A stretch of DNA of 64,000 bases from assembly GCA_965238125.1 (NCBI GenBank), contig OZ250179.1:3844001-3908000 (forward strand), in the 5' to 3' direction. Below, one piece after another: positions 1 through 7,358 of this stretch (position 1 is the stretch's first letter; every line of letters starts with the position of its first letter). This DNA is from UBA6623 sp965238125. GTDB taxonomy: Bacteria > Acidobacteriota > Terriglobia > Bryobacterales > UBA6623. Both the position numbers and the translations under genes were made by a program. Under the pieces are notes generated by a model. It did no database searches. It saw nothing but the letters and a program-made list of their open reading frames with translations, and had not been told where the DNA came from.

Positions 1-622
1 AACGGCCCGTCGGCAAAGCGCGGGAGCGCAACGAAGAGGCCATCCGCGGCTGGCAGCGCAAGACTTGGCCGGCCATTAAAAAAAAGCCCGCAAAGAAGAA
101 CGTACGATCGTCTTCATCGACGAAAGCGGATTGAGTCAGAAGCCGCATCGTTGCCGCACCTGGGCGCCGCGCGGCGAGACACCGGTGTTGGAGTTCAACT
201 TCAACTGGGACAAGCTGTCGGTGTCGGCCGGGCTGACGTTGCGCAACTTTTACTTCCGGCTCTATCCCGGCGCGATCGGCGAGCTGGAGGTCATCGACTT
301 CCTGAAGGCTTTGGTGCGCCACATCGACGGCCCACTGCTGATCGTCTGGGACCGGCTGCCGGCGCACCGCAGCCGCCTGGTGCGGGAGTTCATCCAGCTC
401 TCCGAGGATCACATCGCAACGGAGTACTTGCCGCCCTATGCGCCGGAGTTGAACCCGGTGGAATACATTTGGGCGTACTGGAAGCAGCACGAGTTGCCCA
501 ACGTCTGCCCGAAGGACTACTGGGAACTCGACGAGCGCGCCCGCAAAGCGCTGCGGCGAATGCGCCGCAAACCGCGCTTGATTACCGCTTTCTGGAAACA
601 GTCTTCTCTTTGTCTCGATTGA
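1..622 (+). CDS. IS630-family transposase, 3' part, read through a -1 frameshift
   Basis: This is the C-terminal half of a DDE transposase of the IS630/Tc1-mariner type. The frame entering at the window edge is read to a run of eight A (78-85). The catalytic domain continues in the -1 frame to the stop at 620-622. In that frame the DDE residues are visible: Asp in FIDESGLSQKPHR, Asp in VWDRLPAHRS and Glu in LNPVEYIWAYWK. The A AAA AAG heptamer and the out-of-frame joint are the same in the complete copy at 39209-40224, so this is programmed frameshifting rather than decay. An ORF from the TTG at 131 would be a truncated artefact. Confidence 0.8.
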
Positions 623-644
623 CAGTATATTATGCGAGACTCAG
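1..644 (+). mobile_element. IS630-family insertion sequence, left part outside window
   Basis: The right end of an IS630-type element runs from the window edge to base 644, followed by a TA dinucleotide (645-646), the usual IS630 target. The terminal sequence (tatgcgagactcag before TA) matches the right end of the complete copy at 39153-40246 almost base for base. The left terminal repeat and the first half of the transposase lie outside the window. Confidence 0.85.
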
Positions 645-650
645 TAGGAC

Positions 651-720
651 GCTACCCAAGGGAGTGTGTTTGCGATGGACCCCTGAGGTGGGAAAGCTTG
701 CTAACTTAAGCTAGGGTAGC
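651..720. repeat. 70-bp segment bounded by GCTACCC/GGGTAGC inverted repeats
   Basis: A short segment between the IS630 right end and the truncated downstream ORF begins with gctaccc (651-657) and ends with its complement gggtagc (714-720). It sits where the reading frame starting at 749 on the minus strand stops making sense. It may be a remnant or a small non-autonomous insertion. The family is not recognised. Confidence 0.3.
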
Positions 721-749
721 GCCCGCCCCACAATCAGCGCCTCGCTCAT
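711..749 (-). pseudogene. truncated start of a fourth operon gene
   Basis: An ATG at 749 overlaps the stop of the upstream gene by four bases (ATGA), the usual arrangement of translationally coupled genes. The peptide reads MSEALIVGRALP and then meets TAG exactly where the small inverted-repeat segment and the IS630 element begin. It is most simply the 5' stub of a further gene of the 6567-to-746 operon whose remainder was displaced by insertion. Nothing can be said about its product. Confidence 0.4.
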
Positions 750-913
750 GGAAGGCGCGTGCTCGTCGAGCTCCAGCGAACTGTTTCCGCGCCAACATGG
801 TCTCGGAGGATTTGAACTATCTCACGGCGCACCTTCGCGTTTACCCAACCGCTCAGGTCTACCTTGATGATGAGTACCTCATTGCTCAGCCACTGGGCAG
901 CCTCCCAAGCATA

Positions 914-2497
914 GGAGTCTGTCCGAGTAACAACTTGGCACAGTTCCGGCAGGGCGGGAGATTCGGGCGCCGAGGTCAGCGACGCACGGGCGCGGAAGGC
1001 TCGTCGACCGCCGGGCGCCACAAACAAACCGCGCGGGCCGCCCAAAACGGCTTCCAGAGCCCTCCATGCGCCTCGCCGGCGCCCCCTTCCCGGTTTTTCT
1101 CCATCACGCTCCGCCACACAGCCCGTGCATCTTCAAAATATTGTGCGTCAAGCACACCAAGGCCCACTCGCCCCGCACTTTCTTCAACCCCCGCAACAAA
1201 AATTGACGAATCCCGCGGGCTTGTTTAATCTGTCCGAATATCGGCTCCACGATCCCTTTGCGTTGCGCGTACATCTTCGCTCCCGCTTTCGTCCGTAACT
1301 TGCGCTCCATCCGCTCGACTCGCGTGAGGTGGCTCGGGATCCGCCCCCGCGGCGGCGACGCCCGTTGTCCGCGCCGGTGTCTCTGGGCGGCAATATACGC
1401 TTCGATCTTTTGCTCAGGCTTCTCGGGCGCTTCCAACGATTCCAAGTTCTTCTCCGAACAATAGCCGCTGTCGGCCAACACTTCGTCGGGCCGTTGCCCC
1501 GACTGCCGCTCGACCGCTTCCACCAACGGCGCCAGTTGCTCTTTGTCGTTCGCCGCCTCGGTCAGCGTCTGCCCGACAATCAATTGCGCCACGCTCTCGA
1601 CCGCCGCCTGTGCGTTGTAGCCCTGCACGAACCCGTCGCCGCTTTTCATAATGCGCGACTCCGGATCGGTGAAATTGTATTGATCTTTGTCGCGCGGTTC
1701 GGCTTGCCGCGCCAGCTCGTCACAGCGACCCGCGGCGGCGGCTTGCTGTTGCGCCCGTTGCTTCGCTCGTTGCTCCAGCGCCTGCTTGGCTTGGCGAATC
1801 TTCTCCAGCCGCGTCTGCCGGCGTTGCAACTCCTCGGGCAATTCGTCGCCCGGCTTCTCGGCCCCGTAGCGCGCGTCCTCCGCCGCGTCGACTGCTTCGG
1901 CTTCGGCCAACATTTGCTTCACCTCGGCCGCCAACTGTGGCTCGCTGTGCTGGATCCGCCCGTAACTCATGGCCTTGTGCTTGGAGGCGTTGGCCTTCAT
2001 CTTCGTGCCGTCGAGCGCCACCCGACCCAGCTTCATCGCCCCGCTCTCGAGCGCCACCCGCAACACTTGTTGGAACAGCCCCTCGAGGGCTTCCAGGTGG
2101 ATCTTGCGAAAATCCGAGATCGTGCGGAAGTCGGGCTGGTTGCCGGCCGCCAACACGCGAAAGGCTACGTCCTCGACCAGCCGCCGGGCGATCCGGCGCG
2201 AGGAGCGCACGCCCAGGCAATAGCCGTAGAGCAGCAGTTTGACCATCAGCCGCGGATGATAAGGCGGCTGCCCGCGCTGCTCCCTTTCATAGACCTTCTC
2301 GATGGCCGACAAATCCAGTTGATCAACGAGGTCGTTGACGAAATAGACGAGGTGGTTTTCGGGCAGCCAATCCTGCAAACTGGGAGGCAGCAGCAGTTTC
2401 TGCTCGGGAAGGTAGGCCCGGTAGGTTTTGCCCATAAACCATTATCCCCCACTTTTGTTTTTTCTCCAAGAAGATAATGAATACTCGGACAGACTCC
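914..2497 (-). mobile_element. IS1182-type insertion sequence
   Basis: A 1584-bp element lies between inverted termini: taggagtctgtccgagta at 912-929 and its exact complement at 2482-2499. Taking TA as the duplicated target (912-913 and 2498-2499) leaves termini ggag...ctcc and restores the host gene frame exactly. The single transposase gene fills most of the element. A TA duplication is inferred from frame restoration; a different target length cannot be excluded because the first two bases of the inverted repeat are also TA. Confidence 0.8.
1104..2435 (-). CDS. IS1182-family transposase
   Basis: This 443-residue transposase is full length for the family. The N-terminal domain (about 1-90, LPENHLVYFVNDLVDQLDLS) is the DUF772-type DNA-binding region. 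The DDE domain follows, with the family hallmark VALDGTKMKANASKHKAMSY near residues 138-155, a long charged coiled-coil insertion (about 170-235), then YNAQAAVE and the C-terminal FGQIKQARGIRQFLLRGLKKVRGEW. The reading frame is intact, so the element could still be active. It is encoded on the same strand as the gene it interrupts. Confidence 0.92.
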   Translation of the reverse strand: MGKTYRAYLPEQKLLLPPSLQDWLPENHLVYFVNDLVDQLDLSAIEKVYEREQRGQPPYHPRLMVKLLLYGYCLGVRSSRRIARRLVEDVAFRVLAAGNQPDFRTISDFRKIHLEALEGLFQQVLRVALESGAMKLGRVALDGTKMKANASKHKAMSYGRIQHSEPQLAAEVKQMLAEAEAVDAAEDARYGAEKPGDELPEELQRRQTRLEKIRQAKQALEQRAKQRAQQQAAAAGRCDELARQAEPRDKDQYNFTDPESRIMKSGDGFVQGYNAQAAVESVAQLIVGQTLTEAANDKEQLAPLVEAVERQSGQRPDEVLADSGYCSEKNLESLEAPEKPEQKIEAYIAAQRHRRGQRASPPRGRIPSHLTRVERMERKLRTKAGAKMYAQRKGIVEPIFGQIKQARGIRQFLLRGLKKVRGEWALVCLTHNILKMHGLCGGA

Positions 2498-3350
2498 TAG
2501 CGATTGGTCATACCAGCACGCGCTAGCAGAGTGGCCACACCGAGTACGGGCACGCCCAGTATATCCGGCCTTTCCAACTGCGTGCTGCTGACATATAAAG
2601 CCCTATTCTTGACTAGCTCCTCCGAAACCGGGATCAGTGAGCCCTCCGAGATCACCTCTTCGACGTGCAGCGGATTGAAAAGCCGAGGCTCGATTACGTA
2701 GGTCACCGCTCCGGCCCCCGTCAGTGGCTCTTGACTGAAGACCGAAAACGCCGCCAGCACCCGCTTGTTGATCTTCGCTACGGCGACCTCATACTCACTG
2801 GCGTCCCAGGCGCTCAGCTTCGCCGGCGCGACGCACAGGGGCATCAGATCTGCGCTCTGCCCAATCTCACTCATGTAGGCCCGCCATTCCTGGCGCGTCT
2901 CCTTCAGATCGCCCATGAGGAATGATAGGTTCGCTTGGTCAAAATGCAGGCGGTAATTGGGCTGCCCTTCAGCTACGTCCCGAAGGCACTCCAGGGCCAT
3001 TTCCGGATCATCGCCATACGAGATCGCGTGTTTCGCGATCACTGCCAGGGGTTTCAACCCGTGGCGGGCTGCCACCTGCAGATCACGGCGCAGCATCACC
3101 TCAAAAGCCGGCAGAGCCTGTGGGGAATCAAGCGCATGAACGCTAAGACCGGCGAGGCTGGTAGGCTCGCATTGCCCAGCCGTCTGCCAGAGCTTGCGAA
3201 GCCGGTCCCTCCACGCGGACGTCGTCTCCGCCAGTCGCCTCCGCGCTCGCTCCTTGCTCGCGATTTCCTCGAGCTCCTTCCACAGGTGCCGTTTCTGCTG
3301 CAGAGCGACCGCCAGTGGGTGGTCGGCCGAACTCTTTACAGAGAGGTCTA

Positions 3351-4581
3351 GTATAACGTTTCATTAAAACATAACCATAGGACAATGTTTCCTGCTAGAC
3401 TGGTCGCATGGCAGGAAAATCGAAGCGTCCCCCACTGCTGCTCACGACCGAAGAGGTGCAACATCTGAAACGGCTGCGGCGTTCCCGCAAGGCTCCGGCT
3501 CGGGAGGTGCGGCGCGCCGAGATTCTGTGGCGCTATCATGGCGGCGAGACAATCGCCGAGATTATGCGGGCCGTGAAGATGACCCGCAAGAGCGTTGCCA
3601 AATGGATCGAGCGAGCCCTCGCCATCGGAGTGCAAGCAGCGCTCAAGGATGCCTATCATCGTCCCTACGAGCCCCGCATCTCCGAGGAGGCCAAGGCCTG
3701 GGTGGTGCATTTGGCCTGTTGCAAACCCAAGGAACTGGGATACGCCGCCGAGTTGTGGACCGGCGGCGCGCTCGCTCTCCACGTGCGCCGGCATGCCGTG
3801 GAGGCGGGCTATCCGGCCCTGGGGCAAGCGGCCAAGGCGACCGTCCACCGGATTCTGGCGGGGCAGCCGCTGCATCCAGAGAAGGTGAAATACTACCTGG
3901 AGCGTCGCGACCCGGAGTTTGAGTCCAAGATGCGGCAGGTGCTGCTGGTCTACCGCGAGGTGGCCTTGCAAAATGAAAGCTCGGGCGAGGGCGGCCCCTC
4001 GCCGGGCGTGATCACGGTTTCGGTGGACGAAAAGCCCGGTGTGCAAGCGATCGCCAACACCGCCCCGGACCTGCCGCCGGTCCCTGGGCGGCATCCTTGT
4101 ACGGCTCGGGATCACGAATACCAACGTCTGGGAACCTGCTCGATTCTGGCGGCGCTGGACTTGCACGACGGCCGCGTAACGGCGCGGGTCGAGCGGCGGC
4201 ACCGCAGCCGCGAATTCATCTCACTGCTGAAGGATCTGGACCAATTCTATCCGGCCGAATGCACGATTCGATTGATCTTGGACAATCATTCCGCTCACAT
4301 ATCCAAGGAGACGAAGGACTATTTAGCGACGCGGCCGAACCGCTTCAAATATGTGCACACGCCGACCCACGGGTCCTGGCTGAACATTGTGGAGACGCTG
4401 TTTGGGAAGATGCCCCGGACGTTTTTGAAGCGCATCCGGGTGGAGTCCTGGGAGGAGCTTCGGGAACGAATCCTGCTGGGGATCGCGGAAATCAACGCCG
4501 CTCCGGTGGTCCACCGCTGGAGCAAGTTCGAGGCGCTCGAGGAAGCGCCTGAGTTGGGTATAATTTAATGAAACGTTATAC
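3351..4581 (+). mobile_element. IS630-type insertion sequence, different subgroup from the edge copy
   Basis: A 1231-bp element has perfect 18-bp inverted repeats (gtataacgtttcattaaa at 3351-3368 and its complement at 4564-4581), flanked by TA on both sides (3349-3350 and 4582-4583). The transposase stop lies within the right terminal repeat. It sits in the 494-codon minus-strand gene in the opposite orientation. Deleting the element and one TA restores the host reading frame. Confidence 0.92.
3408..4568 (+). CDS. IS630-family transposase
   Basis: This 386-residue single-frame transposase has an N-terminal helix-turn-helix pair (about 10-100, with AEIMRAVKMTRKSVAKWIERA), a linker, and a C-terminal DDE_3 domain. 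The catalytic Asp residues lie in ITVSVDEKPGVQ and LILDNHSAH, and the Glu in GSWLNIVETLFGK. Unlike the copies at the window start and at 39209, it needs no frameshift, and its termini differ, so it is a separate IS630 lineage. The frame is intact. Confidence 0.93.
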   Translation: MAGKSKRPPLLLTTEEVQHLKRLRRSRKAPAREVRRAEILWRYHGGETIAEIMRAVKMTRKSVAKWIERALAIGVQAALKDAYHRPYEPRISEEAKAWVVHLACCKPKELGYAAELWTGGALALHVRRHAVEAGYPALGQAAKATVHRILAGQPLHPEKVKYYLERRDPEFESKMRQVLLVYREVALQNESSGEGGPSPGVITVSVDEKPGVQAIANTAPDLPPVPGRHPCTARDHEYQRLGTCSILAALDLHDGRVTARVERRHRSREFISLLKDLDQFYPAECTIRLILDNHSAHISKETKDYLATRPNRFKYVHTPTHGSWLNIVETLFGKMPRTFLKRIRVESWEELRERILLGIAEINAAPVVHRWSKFEALEEAPELGII

Positions 4582-5091
4582 TAGGTCTGTCTGCCATACG
4601 AGCCTGCGTAGTTCACGCTCCGCCGTGGTCAACTTCTCCTTGAGCGTCTCTGTCCACTCCTCGAGGTCGACCTTCCGTGTTACATTGCGGAGCTCTAGTG
4701 CAACCGCGCTCAAGCCCTCGTGAACCTGCCGCTGTCGAGCTGTCCGCGCAGGGGCGTCCGGCTCCGGTGGCAGAAAACCCGCGACCTGCTGTTCGAGTTC
4801 TTCCCGCTTCCCTTGGTCCGCGGTGAGCTCGTAGACCTTTGGAGGGCGGTGCCGCGGCTGCTTCTCCTCCGGTGCGAACGTCACGGTCCGGGAATGAAGT
4901 ACCCGCTGTTTCTGCAACACTGCAAGCTCGCGGTAGACTTTAGACCGATCGAGCCCCGTGTAGAGGCACAGATCGTGGACGCTGAAGCGCTCGAGGTGGA
5001 GAACGCCATGCAGGATCTTAACTCGTGTCTGGTTAGCAGTGGACGGCACATTTATCTCCGTCTATGAAGATAACACACATCCTAGCCCTGG

Positions 5092-6126
5092 TCAATGTCT
5101 CGGGACGTACTGGTTAAGCGCCGTGGCAAGCCGATTCCGGATGTTCTCGAAGTCCCACCGCTGGCTCTCGCACTGCGGGCACACGAGCTCCTCAATCAGA
5201 TTCCGAAGCTTCCGATCTTTCGTCGGACGCCCCTGGGGCCGCGGCTGGCTCCGCGTGAAAACGCCTGCGAGCTGCGCTTTTAGGTCCTCGGAGACCTCAT
5301 CGTCGATCTGGTCCCAGGAAGCTACCCACTCGAGGAGAAAGCCAGCGAAACACTTTGGCGTTCCGCATCGCTTGAGAAACCACTGGCCCTGCTGCACAAG
5401 CGGCCTTGATTCCGCTAGGCGTGGATTCCAGACATGAGTGAGCACTTCGTTTTCAAGGGGTTCAGCCTCGTACTGGAACCAGTCGAACTCTAGTGCGAAT
5501 AGATAGCCTTCGGACAGTACGTTCTGGTCGCGCGACCACCGAGGGAAGTGGTGAGAGAGGTGTTCGTGAAATAGGCTGAATTCGAGTGTGAGGTAATCCC
5601 ATAGTGCATTCGCCGGCTCTCCAGCCCTGATATGAAAGCACCTCTCCTTCCGGTTGAACGAGACCTCTGTTGGTCTCTCCTCATCTAAAGGCTCGAAACG
5701 AATGGGGAGCGACCTCATCTGTCGGAGGCGCTCTCGTGCGCTGCGGCCGCCCCAAGCCCTTACGCACTCGCGAACCCGCCCGAGCGCCCTTTTGTCCACC
5801 GCTTCGATCTCCTGTGTCAAGTCGAAAGTGGTCGCCGACTTCAGTTCGTCCCAGATCCCTCTGAGCACGGGCTCGAAACTCGGATCGTCTGGTGTCTCCA
5901 CTACCGCCTTAAGCTGCCCATTGAAGCGCTCGCGGTAATAGTCGACTTCCCGGTCGCCGGGAATGGTTGCGACCGACTGCCATTGGACGAAGAGCGACTG
6001 AAGGAGTCGGAATAACCCCGGTCCGCGACGGCTGGGCTGGAAGCAGTTCGAGTTGTGCAAGAACGCTGCTCCCACCTCGTAGAGCTGTGTCTGCCGATTT
6101 GCGATAGAGTGTGAGAGTCTGGGCAT
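5092..6126 (-). CDS. uncharacterised 344-residue protein with an HExxxH motif and C-terminal cysteine pair
   Basis: No family is recognised with confidence. The first ~130 residues are helical and charged. A central block carries LEFSLFHEHLSHHFPRW (residues 181-197), in which H187-E188-x-x-x-H192 has the spacing of an HExxxH zincin site, followed by SEGYLFALE (205-213), which could supply a further acidic ligand. Near the C-terminus are C254/C259 and the pair C316-P-Q-C319. The start ATG abuts the stop of the upstream gene with no gap (TAGATG), and the interrupted 494-codon gene follows 42 bp later, so the three were co-transcribed. A metalloprotease or metal-binding role is inference only; there is no signal peptide, so it is probably cytoplasmic. 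Confidence 0.6.
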   Translation of the reverse strand: MPRLSHSIANRQTQLYEVGAAFLHNSNCFQPSRRGPGLFRLLQSLFVQWQSVATIPGDREVDYYRERFNGQLKAVVETPDDPSFEPVLRGIWDELKSATTFDLTQEIEAVDKRALGRVRECVRAWGGRSARERLRQMRSLPIRFEPLDEERPTEVSFNRKERCFHIRAGEPANALWDYLTLEFSLFHEHLSHHFPRWSRDQNVLSEGYLFALEFDWFQYEAEPLENEVLTHVWNPRLAESRPLVQQGQWFLKRCGTPKCFAGFLLEWVASWDQIDDEVSEDLKAQLAGVFTRSQPRPQGRPTKDRKLRNLIEELVCPQCESQRWDFENIRNRLATALNQYVPRH

Positions 6127-6567
6127 CTACTTGCGTCGCTTTTTCCTCTTCTTTTTTTGTGCCGCCTTTGCGCTGGCTTTCTTTCGGGCGGCCGTCTTCT
6201 TGGCTCCATGTCGAGGGGCCTTCACTACGTTCGCCGACAGGTTCTTGAATTTCCCCTTCAACCACGTCAAGACCTCGCGCGTCACGAATGAGATGGTGCC
6301 AGTTTTAATGACCCCCTCGACTGTGTCCCAGTCGACACGCACTAGCAGTTCGTGGACATCGGGGATGATTGGTAGCTTCTCACTCCGCCGCACGCTTGCC
6401 CGCGCACGCACTAGCCCCTTCTGCAACAGAGGGTCCAACTCTCGAATCGACCTTTCGATGTCTTCCACTAAGTCGTCGGTCGACCTCCCGGGATCGAGCG
6501 ACTTCACACGAATCGTAACTCCTGCGCTACGTTGATTCGGGGTCGTTTGGGAGATGCGCTTCGGCAT
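6127..6567 (-). CDS. small protein with hydrophobic helix and lysine-rich histone-like tail
   Basis: This 146-residue protein is the first gene of the minus-strand operon. Residues about 15-75 are predicted alpha/beta with a charged helix (TDDLVEDIERSIRELDPLL). Residues about 83-110 are more hydrophobic (VDWDTVEGVIKTGTISFVTREVLTWL). The last ~28 residues are almost entirely Lys, Arg and Ala (KKTAARKKASAKAAQKKKRKKRRK region), like the tails of bacterial H1-like proteins, and may bind nucleic acid or acidic surfaces. The layout vaguely recalls short constant components of multi-gene conflict systems, but no family is recognised. The stop is directly followed by the next gene's ATG. Confidence 0.6.
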   Translation of the reverse strand: MPKRISQTTPNQRSAGVTIRVKSLDPGRSTDDLVEDIERSIRELDPLLQKGLVRARASVRRSEKLPIIPDVHELLVRVDWDTVEGVIKTGTISFVTREVLTWLKGKFKNLSANVVKAPRHGAKKTAARKKASAKAAQKKKRKKRRK

Positions 6568-6829
6568 GGCTCAATGATACTGTGTTAAGTCTGACCGGTA
6601 AAGACTTTTCCCATGTTAGTAGGCCCTGGGGGTTCCCATGCCGAGCTTAGATCTGAGAGATCGGGGGGGGAGATCGGGGACAGCTCCCGAACTCGGGCAA
6701 AACCGGTTTGACAAGCCCGCTATCCTGAACGCGGCCCCCCCAAACCCAAGACCGTCAGCCCCAAGCCAGGGAGAGGAAAAAAGAACCGCCGGGCGGCCCG
6801 ACAAATTCCGCGAAACGAATTGTACGAAA

Positions 6830-6902
6830 TGAAGCTAGGATCACTCTATATTCCACGATATCAACATGTTAAGAGACATCTTTCGCATCGGCCCGCCGGT
6901 CT
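6830..6902 (+). repeat. 73-bp direct repeat, copy A
   Basis: It shares the core cacgatatcaacatgttaag, the preceding gaagc and the following cgcatcggcc-gccggtct with copy B at 7122-7194. The core contains the palindromes gatatc and aacatgtt. The two copies are about 292 bp apart. Confidence 0.7.
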
Positions 6903-7121
6903 CAAGAGGACGAATCATCGCCAAACCACGTCCCGCGCTCATGAGGCCGGACCTCGTTGACAGGCCCCAGTTGCTGAAATCGGTTTCAGGCGCTCGCGGC
7001 CCCGGTTCCCGCCGCGCGCCCGGTGCCAACCAGGCGACCAGACCGGCCTCCGAAACCCGAAACGTCACTGGCCGGCCGGAAACAGGCACTCCACAAACAG
7101 CCACGAAAGGATTTTGCGAAA

Positions 7122-7194
7122 CGAAGCCAAGATGATACTATGTCCCACGATATCAACATGTTAAGAGGAATCCTACGCATCGGCCGGCCGGTCT
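7122..7194 (+). repeat. 73-bp direct repeat, copy B
   Basis: This is the second copy of the repeat at 6830-6902, with scattered substitutions outside the shared core. It ends about 165 bp before the start of the PQQ/cytochrome gene, so it could be a regulatory site or simply a degraded element. Confidence 0.7.
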
Positions 7195-7358
7195 TTGGGG
7201 AGGGATCGGGGGGGAGACCGGGGACAGGGCGGCCTGCTCCTCATGAATGCCCGCTCGAGGCGCGAATCAGCCTCTCGCCCGGCGACGGACCGACATGCGC
7301 GGCGTCCCAATAGGCCGCTGAATCTTCGGCCGCACAGGCTTGCTCTATACTGTCGTCG

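Larger units (their letters stand above)
746..5049 (-). pseudogene. 494-codon wHTH/coiled-coil gene interrupted by two insertion sequences
   Basis: Three coding segments (5049-4582, 3348-2498, 911-746) join into one 1485-nt frame when the elements at 3351-4581 and 914-2497 are removed, each with one copy of a flanking TA. No stop or frameshift remains. Translation starts at GTG 5049 behind a GGAG motif, 42 bp after the preceding gene. The N-terminus (about residues 8-85) reads like a winged-helix DNA-binding domain (VHDLCLYTGLDRSKVYREL). Next comes a charged coiled-coil stretch (about 95-210), a helical TPR-like middle (about 230-330), and a C-terminal part with no recognised family. It ends with an ATGA overlap into the next stub. 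As it stands the gene is split, but the absence of secondary mutations suggests recent inactivation. Confidence 0.75.
6568..7358. other. 791-bp intergenic region with a direct repeat and G-runs
   Basis: No convincing gene is seen on either strand; the open frames here are short, Arg/Pro/Gly-rich and overlap each other. The region holds two copies of a ~73-bp repeat (6830-6902 and 7122-7194) and two related G-rich stretches (gagatcgggggggga near 6658 and gatcgggggggagaccgggg near 7206). Promoters for the divergent neighbours at 6567 and 7359 should lie here. Confidence 0.6.

Noticed and set aside
1329..2477. 382-codon plus-strand frame antisense to the IS1182 transposase
   Set aside because: It mirrors the transposase codons; its composition is Leu/Arg/Gln-rich with no domain. 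The minus-strand frame is a clear transposase.
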